NCBI GenBank assembly: GCA_038501625.1
Contig: JAZAYU010000008.1
Location: forward strand, 8,246,938 to 8,310,937
Source of the DNA: Corbicula japonica
Lineage: Eukaryota > Mollusca > Bivalvia > Venerida > Cyrenidae
DNA: 64,000 nucleotides
Direction: 5' to 3'
Shown: positions 56,019-64,000 of the stretch, one piece after another
How positions within the stretch are numbered: position 1 is the stretch's first letter
Layout of the letters: each line of letters begins with the position of its first letter
Position numbers and translations under genes: made by a program
The notes under the pieces: generated by a model
The model's database searches: none
Told to the model about the DNA's origin: nothing
What the model saw: only the letters and a program-made list of their open reading frames with translations

Positions 56019-56654
56019 TTTTTTAAGATCATTGATTGGAAAAATCCCATTATTATCCCAGTAATGTGATAAAATGGCTAAAATTCATTGGCGAATACCT
56101 GGTAATCAATGAATTGTAGCAGGTGACATGAATTTCCTGTTCAGGTACTTTTCTCTTATACATTGATGAAATAAAAACAAATTTACACTTTTAATCAACA
56201 AGTTTATAATCTGTTTAAAGACAAGATTTCTGATTTTAGAACACTTCATAACACTTACAAGAATTGCAAACATACATTATCACTAATACAAATATTTGAA
56301 TGCACTGTGCTGAAAGCTAAGATTCCAAGTGGAAATAAGAAAATACATTGAGGTTAATTGTAAAACACTTCAGTGTCAAAATTGGCAACAGTTTTTTTTT
56401 AAATTTCATGCAGACAAATAACACTGGCTTTCAGTGTATAGACAAAGATCAACCTTTCATCCTGATATTGACCATTTAGGCATAACCAGTAAACATTTTT
56501 AAAACACTTTTCTGAGCCGTGAATGCTGTTGAAAGAAGCTACCAATAAAAGCTGGTCATTACAGAAATTAGCTGAGATAAAAGGGTCAACAAATTAATCA
56601 ATTAAACACATAGCAAACATTTTTAAAAGTTTCGACTTTAAACATAATTAAATA

Positions 56655-57341
56655 CAGTCGAACTTTGATGGCTCGAACAGCGTTTGCTCAAACACCACCC
56701 TTCTCTCGAACACTTCGTCCAGTCCTGAATTAGACCTCTATATTTTATATATTGTTCTACCTCCGATGACTAACTACCCATAGCTCGAACAGTCGAACAC
56801 CAGTCAAGGTCCGGGCAGTTAGTTTTCAATGTTTTTGACACCCCTTGGCTCGAACAGACTGTTATCGGTAATCATCAAATGTACGAACAAAGTCGTGAAA
56901 ATGTCTCGCTCATTAGGACGATGCGCTTTTTAATTAAGGCGTTAAATAACACATTAAAGCGAATGAAAATATTTTGATAGTTTTGTTAATTTACTCCGCA
57001 CTAATCATGATTATAAACAAACTGTTATTTGTTTTTTTGTTTTTTAAATTGTTATTGTTTTTCCTTATTTACAAAATTAAGTAGAAAATTATAGAAGTTT
57101 TTTTGTCTAGAATACAGATCCAATGTCATCACAGAGGTTGAAAAGGGAAAAATCGATTTTTAACGAGATAATACATTAAATACATTAAAATAAGAAATAT
57201 TATTAATTGTTATGTGTAAGCTTAGTTTATTGAACAAAAACTCATTCGCACATGCACGTACCGACCACGGCATGCTCGAACTACCCATGGCTCGAAAAAA
57301 TTTGCCAGTCCTGTGGAGTTCGAGCCATCGAAGTTGGACTG
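56655..57341. mobile_element. Pogo/Tigger-like non-autonomous DNA transposon
   Basis: The inverted ends CAGTCGAACTTTGATGGCTC / GAGCCATCGAAGTTGGACTG are flanked by TA on both sides (56653-56654, 57342-57343). Further CTCGAAC blocks recur internally near both ends. CAG-starting ends with a TA duplication fit the pogo/Tigger branch of Tc1/mariner. No transposase remains in its 687 bp. Confidence 0.82.
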
Positions 57342-57515
57342 TACAGTACATGCATATGTAAAAGACCAATAGGTATTCTAGTCTGCTGTGGTCTATGGAA
57401 TCAACCCACATTCTGAATCTTTTCACATATATTTTAGGTTTTGAAGAAGGTTGTGTCTACATAATTTTAAACCTTTGAATATGTATACTGATAATTCTGC
57501 TTGTTCACTCAGTTC

Positions 57516-57747
57516 TTGACCCATTACTCAATACATAAGACTTAAATCACATAGGGAACAGTGTAAATCCAGATCAGGCAGCACCTCAGTGCCATCTGAT
57601 ATGAATTTACACTGTTCACTAATTAGTAAAATATAATGTAATGAATCTAAAAGTAAACAGTATAGATCATGATCAGATATGGCCGCTGATCTGTATCATA
57701 ACACTGTTTGCCAATGCAGTAAAGGCCTATCTAGAAAAATGGGTTAA
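57516..57747. mobile_element. TTAACCC-type palindromic MITE, diverged
   Basis: The ends are TTGACCCATTACTC and AAAATGGGTTAA, and the inner blocks are GTGTAAATCCAGATCAGGCA and GGCCGCTGATCTGTATCATA. Confidence 0.72.
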
Positions 57748-57749
57748 AG

Positions 57750-59565
57750 AATTCTGCAGACCCCGAGACTAGCCAGTGACTGTCAGAGTTAATACCTTAT
57801 GACCAATACTTTGCCAGCTCAGGAAAACGTCACAGTTTTGTCGTTTCCTCATATGAAGTCGTGAAGATGTTTCATTGACATTTACTGATCATCTTAATAA
57901 CCGGGCAATAGTCCTTTAAGAGACATTATACTGTCAAGATTTTATTATATTGTTATATATCCTCATCAGATTTTGACAACTTAATATAGCTGGAGTGACC
58001 AGTTTACTTGCTATAAATCACATTTATCAGAAATTATCATCTGTATGTTAATGGAGGTTAGATAATACCTGGCTTAAATGACCCAATCTGCTGACTTGGG
58101 GTAATTTCCCAAGATGTTATTACGTGAAGACCAGTCCATACATGTAGACCCTGTACCAGCCCAATAAATTAATTCAGAGGGTGTAGGGTTTAGATAGCAT
58201 TCTATCTTAACCCTACACCCTCTGAATTAATTTCTTGGTATTGGTATGGGCTTCACTGAGGTACCACTTCATCTGTCTAAGGGTTATGAAATCGGGTGCG
58301 AACACAGCAATCTCGTTTTTAGAAATTAAGAACAGTATCAGAACTGACCAATAGAAACTTTGGGAATGGAGATCTTTAGTTTTTTTATTGCGTTACAATC
58401 TTGTGAACCTGAAGGCCCTGGGTCCATGCTCCAAAGCATGTCTCAAATCTCAAGCATCTTATTGGCCAACATTTAGACCAATCTGCAACTTACCTCAAAT
58501 CTCAGCTGTATGATTGTAAAACCAAGGTCTACCGTAGGTTTCAGGATAGGGTAACAGCTGCAGTCTGAGGCAGCTGTTTGTTTGAAACTGATTGCATTTC
58601 TCAGTCATAGACTCATAACCTTGGGTTTTAAGATTATTTTAAAATCTCAGATTCATGTCTCTGGCAAAGGATTAAGCATTAAACCCATCTATTGTGGCCC
58701 ACTGGTACTTTCAAAACAGTTGTTAAGCAGATGGTTGTTTGTAATGACCTATTAATGTTGAAGTCTTTTTCATATTCTGTATACCAGTCTTTTTTCTTAG
58801 CCTGAACTGTATATGAACAAATGACCTTTCAGTGAATTTTAAGACAGAAAATAAATTCTTCTAAAAATGTTGGTCAGTGGGATCACTAGTCTATCTTCTG
58901 AAAATGTTAGTCAGTGGGACTACTAGTCTGTGTGCAATACACAATTTGAACATGTTTTGGAAATGTACAAGTGTTTTAAAGTTTGTTCAAAAGGCTGTGT
59001 AAATTCATTAAGTCTCAATATATAAGCTGCCAAGCCGTTTTAAAATATCAAAGTATCCAGGCTGCATACCTACTGATCAAAATTGTCCATATTCTTTGTA
59101 TTTCATTGGTAGGCTTGCGAGCAATAAAAAGGTAAACATACGTCTCACAATTGATTGATAAAACTGATGGATGGTTCTTCCATGTTTACCATTAATGCTT
59201 TTGTGTACATTCCCAATATCAAGTAAATAAAACATTTTAAAAGGTTTCTGTCAAGTCCTTACATGAACAAACCCTATGAAAAGTCTTATTTTCCAGTTTT
59301 ATAAAAGGCCAGTTAATAAGATCAAACCGGTGTAAAAATTGAATTATTAAAGAGAAATAAAATTTTTTAAAGTGGTTTACATTAGGATTTGATTGTTTTT
59401 TTCTGACCTGATTATAAAGGGTTAAATTGATTCTTGCTATTTTTTCTGACCTGATTATAAAGGATTAGATTTTTGCCTTTATTGTGCAAATCTTGTAAAA
59501 TACAAATAAATCAATTATTTAAATGTAACCATGGAAAAATCATTGGCCTTTTTACTTAGTGGGAT
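57750..59565. other. RAB23 intron, mostly unassigned
   Basis: Apart from a short palindrome (58161-58234) and a ~40-bp direct repeat near 58862-58926 (GTCAGTGGGATCACTAGTCT / GTCAGTGGGACTACTAGTCT), no gene or element was recognised. No RAB23 exon was found. Confidence 0.35.
58161..58234. repeat. ~74-bp near-perfect palindrome
   Basis: AAATTAATTCAGAGGGTGTA with GGGTTTAGATAG is followed after four bases by CTATCTTAACCC and TACACCCTCTGAATTAATTT. One arm of a related sequence occurs alone at 55585-55618. Confidence 0.85.
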
Positions 59566-59569
59566 ATGG

Positions 59570-60478
59570 TTTTTGTGTCGCCCTTTCGAAGAAACGGCGA
59601 TACATAGGGATCGCTTTGTCCGTCCGTCCGTGCGTCTGTCACCAAAACTTAACATTGGCTATAACTTTGCCATTTCTTAATATTTCTTTATGAAACTTTC
59701 AAATTATATTGCTTATGACAACACGCTTATGATGATGTCAAATTCTTTAGGTCAAGGTCACATTTGATGGAGTTATGCCCCTTTTTTGACATGAAAACTT
59801 AACGTTGACTATAATTTTGCTATTTCTCAATATTTCTTCATGAAACTTTCAAATTATATTGCTTATTACAACACGCTGAAGATGATGCCAAATTCTTTAG
59901 GTCATGATCACATTTGATGGAGTTATGCCCCTTTTTGTACTTGGATTTTTACACGAAAACTTAACGTTGGCAATAACTTTGCCTTTTCTTATTATTTCTT
60001 CATGAAACTTTTAAATTATATTGCTTATGACAACATGCTCATGATTATGCCAAATTTCTTAGGTCAAGGTCACATTTGATGGAGTTATGCCCTTTTTGTA
60101 CTTGGATTTTGACATGAAAATTTAACGTGGGCTATAACTTTGCCATTTCTTAATACTTCTTCTTGAAACTTTCAAATTATATTGCTTATGACAACATGCT
60201 CATGATGATGCCAAATTCTTGAGGTCAATATCACATTTGTTGGAGTTATGCTCCTTTTTGTACTTGGATTTTTAAATGAAAACTTAATGTTTAAGCTATA
60301 ACTTGGCCATTTCTCAATATCTCTTCATGAAACTTTCAAATTATCTTGCTGAAGACAACACTTGTGTTTATGACAACTTATTGTGTCAAGATGGACTTTT
60401 GCCCCTTTTTGAAATTGCTTTTTTTCTCCGACATTCTACCAGAGGGCGACACAAGTGTTTAACTGAACACCCATCTAG
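59570..60478 (+). mobile_element. Pearl/Helitron-like element, second copy of the GTGTCGCCCT family
   Basis: It has the same 5' end (TTTTGTGTCGCCCTTTCGAA, CCGT tract), the same ~160-bp core with GAGTTATGCCCCTTTTTGTA, and the same 3' end (AGAGGGCGACACAAGTGTTT, AACTGAACAC, CATCTAG) as the copy at 48239-49444. It has about five core units and lacks the higher-order duplication. It lies in a RAB23 intron in the gene's orientation. Confidence 0.85.
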
Positions 60479-60489
60479 TTATTTCTTGG

Positions 60490-60660
60490 TTGGACATTGC
60501 AGATTCAGATCAACTGGCACATCTTATCAGGATCTAAATTGTTCAGCTTTAGATTCATTATGGTATTTCTGACCAAGAAGAAACCAGTGTAAATCTAGAT
60601 CAGAACGCTCAGGTGTGCTGGCTGATCTGGATCCACACTGGTCACAAACATGATACAAGT
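60490..60660. mobile_element. Partial TTAACCC-type MITE
   Basis: Inner blocks GCAGATTCAGATCAACTGGC and GCTGGCTGATCTGGATCCAC are present but both termini are lost. Confidence 0.6.
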
Positions 60661-60694
60661 TGTGAGTATTACATTTGTTTATAGATTAATGGGT

Positions 60695-61850
60695 TCGACA
60701 AATTAAAACCTTAATATTAATAGTACAGCTTGTCAACAAAGTGAACTATTTAATTTAAAAAAAACAACAAAGAAATTAGAAAAAATCTACAATAAAAATA
60801 TATTAGCTTTTAAATCATATATGAATATGCTTGAAACTAAAAATTAGTAGATGTGCCAGCACAATATTTAGTCTAAACTGTTACTAACTGCATTTGATAC
60901 AGTCATGTCTGTTAGCAAAGAAATGTGTAACATATCAATACTGCAACAAGAGAGAGCCCTGGTGTAAGGAGACCAGTGTCCAGTATTAAGCATCTGATTG
61001 GAATTAAGGTCCAGTTAGGAATTCACCAGTCATGACTGGCTTTGCTAGCTTTCTTTGTTAAACATTTAAATAGACATCTCTGTCACTCACATCCACCTCA
61101 TAAATTTGGTCGCCATTTCAGCCAATCAGTGCTTGAGATTTGAGACTGGTTTCCCTGCACAGTTTTATAACCTTGGGCACTGGTGTTTCCTGTTTTATGA
61201 CCTCATGAAATATCTGAACAGATTGTTGACAAAGTGTGGTTTTTGCATCATAAAACCATTTTGCAAAGATTTTGACTTTTATCATTGATCTCTTCTTTGA
61301 TACTTTTTGTTGCAAAATATTTTTTCTGAGATTTATTTATTATTCAGTTTTCGGAAAACAACCCCATAAACAGTAGCTGATAAAATCTTAAGTATGAAAA
61401 CGAGTAAATTAAAGTTTACTTTCACCGAGAAAATTGCATTAGTGATATGTGACCAAAGGCATTTCATCATTATAATGAGATTAGTACAATGGTTTGGGCG
61501 TTTCAAATTTATAAAGATGTTAAAATACTATGGGAACTTTTCTTGTAATTGAGAGATGGTTATAAAGTTTAGAAAGTTATTAAATTGGAAAGCAAGGCTT
61601 ATAATTCAAAAGTTTTAATGATTTGCTGACCACAACTCCCCGGGGTCAACATACACATAAATATGTTTACTGGTATGATCTACAGTAGCCAGGATACTAA
61701 CTAATACACCTATTTATTTCTCGCACTTATCTACACACATTAAAAATGTTCGGTGAGGAAGGTGTAGGAATTGTTTCCTCCTTTGAAATTGAATTAAATC
61801 AGTTCTGTAATTCCTTCTTTCGTAAAATGGAAAATGCATAACCTACTGAA
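60695..61850. other. RAB23 intron, unassigned
   Basis: Nothing recognisable; the short frames at 61106-61315 are not supported. Confidence 0.35.
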
Positions 61851-61855
61851 TATAT

Positions 61856-62155
61856 TAAATAAAACTTTACTCCATATTTACACAATTATGTACGAACAGT
61901 GTAGATGCTGATCAGATGGCACAAATACAATGTAGATTTAAATTAGCTGGCATGTATGTGCTGTCTGATCAGGATCTACAGTGTTGGCCTTTTGCTCAGA
62001 AATAACCTGATAAATCAGACAGCAAACTGCAGATCCTGATCTACACTGTTCACCCATGCCACAATGGCATGTATATGGAGGAATGGGTTAAAGAAAACAG
62101 TGTAGACCCACATATACAAAGCTGATCTAGGTCTACACTGGTCATAAATGTAACA
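61856..62155. mobile_element. TTAACCC-type palindromic MITE followed by a half copy
   Basis: The first unit ends TATGGAGGAATGGGTTAA (62091), with inner blocks GTGTAGATGCTGATCAG and CTGATCAGGATCTACAGTG. Directly after it, a half copy carries GTGTAGACCCACATATAC and GCTGATCTAGGTCTACACTG. Confidence 0.7.
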
Positions 62156-62528
62156 TAATTTGCGATAAGATGGCTAGGAGACCAGCAGTTAGTTGCTGGC
62201 AAATGCTTGTAACTTGGTCTTTTTCTGTTTATTTCTCCTTTGGAGTCAATCTTCTTTGCAGTTTTATTTGTGTCCTGGTGCTTCTTTAATTGTATTTTAT
62301 AGTGAAATAGCTTTATAAGAAATTGTTTTACCCCATGATTTTAATTAAAGTGTTTCGTGTAAGATCATTCTTGGGTATTTTATGTCAGAAAATCAATATA
62401 GATTTTACAGTATGTTAATGTTATAATGTGAAAAGAAAAATAAATCAGAAAAGGGGATTTATCCAGATCATGTATGAGATGGTTTACTTACCACATTGGA
62501 AACAGAAGATGGGAAAATGAATTGTCTT

Positions 62529-62793
62529 ATAACCCTTTAGTCGATATAAACATGTTTTTCTTACATGTGCAATTAGTGTAGATCCAGATCAGATGGTGCT
62601 GAAGATCCAGATCAGCCAGCACATCCATGATGTCTGACTTGGATCTACTCTGGTTGCTTCTTTGTCAGAAATAACCTTATTAATTTCAAACTGTACCAGT
62701 GAAGATCCTGATCAGACAGCTCAGATGTGCCAGCTGATCTGGATCTTCACTGCCAATTGGATAACAGCCGAATCCCATGGGGAAAAGAGTTAA
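62529..62793. mobile_element. TTAACCC-type palindromic MITE
   Basis: The ends are ATAACCCTTTAGTCGATATA and GGGGAAAAGAGTTAA, with inner blocks GTGTAGATCCAGATCAGATG and CCAGCTGATCTGGATCTTCA. Confidence 0.75.
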
Positions 62794-62810
62794 CATTCAA
62801 CCAGACTGAC

Positions 62811-63211
62811 TTTTTATGCCCCCGCCATGAAATGGCGACAGGCATTAAGAGTTGCTCCTGTCCGTCCGTCCGTCCGTCCGATATTCTCGCGAACGCAACT
62901 CCTCCTACACTACTGGTGGGAATTTAATGAAACTTGACCACAATGCTTGGCCTGATATGTTGTTGTGCATGAAGGTGGGGTTTCGCTCTTACATGTTCCA
63001 TTCAGAAGTTATGGCCCTTTGATACTTCCATATACATTAGTTTTAATAGGAGTATATCTCGTGAATGCAACTCCTCCTACACTATTGGTGGGAATTTAAT
63101 GAAACTTGACCACAATGCTTAGCCTGATATGTTGTTGTGCATGAAGGTGGGGTTTCGCTCTTACATGTTCCGTTCAGAAGTTATGGCCCTTTGATACTTC
63201 CATTTACATTA
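62811..63211 (+). mobile_element. Pearl-like element, TTTTTATGCCCCCG family, cut by a Tc1 insertion
   Basis: The 5' end is TTTTTATGCCCCCGCCATG with partner GGCGACAGGCAT, then a CCGTCCGTCCGTCCGTCCG tract. Two core units follow, with AACTCCTCCTACACTATTGG, GAATTTAATGAAACTTGACC and GAAGTTATGGCCCTTTGATA. The second unit breaks off at 63211, where the Tc1-like element begins, so the 3' end may lie beyond 64000. Confidence 0.7.
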
Positions 63212-64000
63212 CACTAAACAAAACAAAATAGGGGTCAAACAAGTTAAACGTACATTTAATATGAAGAAATTATTTTACATATTGTAAAGTATATGCATTA
63301 GAACATTCAATATCAACTGAGACATATCAGAGCAAAAACCAAGATTTTCAATTTAATCCATAAGTTAGATTTAAAGTTTTCGTTCATTCCGACAAAATGT
63401 TCACTGAAATAAGGTGATGGGTGGGGTACAAAGTTTTAAAATTGTGAGTTCTTTGTGGTACAAATTGTCTCAATAGTGAGTGTGTCCTCCCGTAGCCGTG
63501 ACCACCTCCTGAATACGTTTCGGAAAGCTTCTGATAAGTGTTCGGATGTCAGCAAGTGGAATAAGCGCCAATTCCTCAACAAGAACGTTTGCGAGTTCAA
63601 TCCTTGTTGATGGTTGTGGATTTCGGGATTTAATTCGCCTCTGTAGAATGTCCCAGGCGTGTTCCAAGGGATTTAGGTCCGGAGACCGTGCTGGCCAATA
63701 CATTTGCTCGATCGAGAAAAGCATTTACGATCCTGGCGCGGTGTGCAGTTGCATTATCGTCCATCAGGATGAATTCCTGACCTACAGCGCCAGCGTAAGG
63801 AACAACATATTGTTCGAGTATCTCATCCCTATAACGCTGAGCGGTAACAGAGCCATTCATAAACACGTGTAGGTCCGTATGTCCATCGTAAGAGATGCCA
63901 GCCCAAACCATAACTGACCCACTTCCCCACTGGTCGTGTTCGACTATACAACAGTCTTGAAAACGCTCATTACGTTGTCTCCAAACACGTCGCCGACCAT
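63212..64000 (-). mobile_element. Tc1-like transposon, partial at the window edge
   Basis: The sequence changes abruptly at a TA (63210-63211) inside the core unit of the host repeat and then carries a minus-strand Tc1-like transposase. The TA junction fits Tc1/mariner insertion. The other end lies beyond 64000. Confidence 0.65.
63470..64000 (-). pseudogene. Tc1-like transposase, C-terminal part, frameshifted
   Basis: From the right edge the frame gives SVMVWAGISYDGHTDLHVFM, then EQYVVPYAG and FILMDDNATAHRARIVNAFL. After a shift near 63705 it continues EQMYWPARSPDLNPLEHAWD to a stop at 63470. DN and the Glu of NPLE are the second and third acidic residues of a DD34E transposase. Compared with usual family spacing, about three codons plus one frame-breaking change are missing between them, so this copy is inactive. 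The N-terminal DNA-binding part is off the window. Confidence 0.88.

Noticed and set aside
57430..57480. RAB23 exon 3 candidate after TATATTTTAG
   Set aside because: The frame gives GFEEGCVYIILNL and a stop, not the AQACVLVFS-type sequence expected.
44686..62793. Recurring GTGTAGATCCAGATCAGCCA blocks as conserved regulatory sites of RAB23
   Set aside because: They are internal blocks of a dispersed palindromic transposon also found near USP14 and between genes.

Overview
This window comes from a eukaryotic nuclear genome, most likely a bivalve mollusc. It is AT-rich, has split genes with GT-AG introns, and is packed with transposons. The bivalve call rests on many pearl-like repeat elements: tandem cores of about 140-180 bp next to (ACGG)n/(CCGT)n microsatellites, with hairpin ends. 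The call is an inference and was not tested by a search.

Two conserved host genes run off opposite edges. On the minus strand, seven coding exons of USP14 (proteasome-associated ubiquitin hydrolase) lie between 10515 and 1183. They join in frame and cover the ubiquitin-like domain, the catalytic Cys box and the start of the peptidase core. The first exon was not located and the C-terminal exons lie beyond the left edge. On the plus strand, two coding exons of RAB23 (Rab GTPase of ciliary/Hedgehog signalling) lie at 54012-54169 and 55126-55211, and the rest lies beyond the right edge. A possible two-exon 39-residue protein (17011-17193) is the only other host gene candidate I can partly support.

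Nearly everything else is mobile or tandem DNA. 1-10.5 kb: USP14 exons with a SINE, a hAT element with a perfect 8-bp target duplication (3707-4955) and three tandem-core arrays in the introns. 11.5-21.7 kb: a CR1/L2-like LINE, two copies of another LINE family (one with a 14-bp target duplication), and a 47-bp satellite. 23-28.8 kb: a 75-bp minisatellite and a long array of ~170-bp units, interrupted by a TA-flanked MITE with two tRNA-like Pol III modules and by a 254-bp palindrome made of short repeats. 29.4-31.8 kb: three nested or adjacent inverted-repeat elements and a Tc1 relic. 33.5-36.4 kb: a nearly full-length minus-strand LINE with two frameshifts. 38.8-40.5 kb: a hAT-like element with a possible promoter and first exon. 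42.3-51.4 and 59.6-60.5 kb: four pearl/Helentron-like elements. 51.7-62.8 kb: RAB23 embedded in many ~230-bp palindromic elements with TTAACCC ends, plus a pogo/Tigger-like element. 63.2-64 kb: a broken Tc1-like transposase inserted in another pearl-like element.

The most interesting signals are: (1) elements with unrelated cores that share the same 5' and 3' hairpin ends; (2) a common block layout and recurrent TCAAGGTCA motifs across supposedly different core families; (3) the Pol III-like MITE; and (4) transposons inserted within about 25 bp of splice acceptors in both host genes. I saw no CRISPR array, operon or prokaryotic gene.
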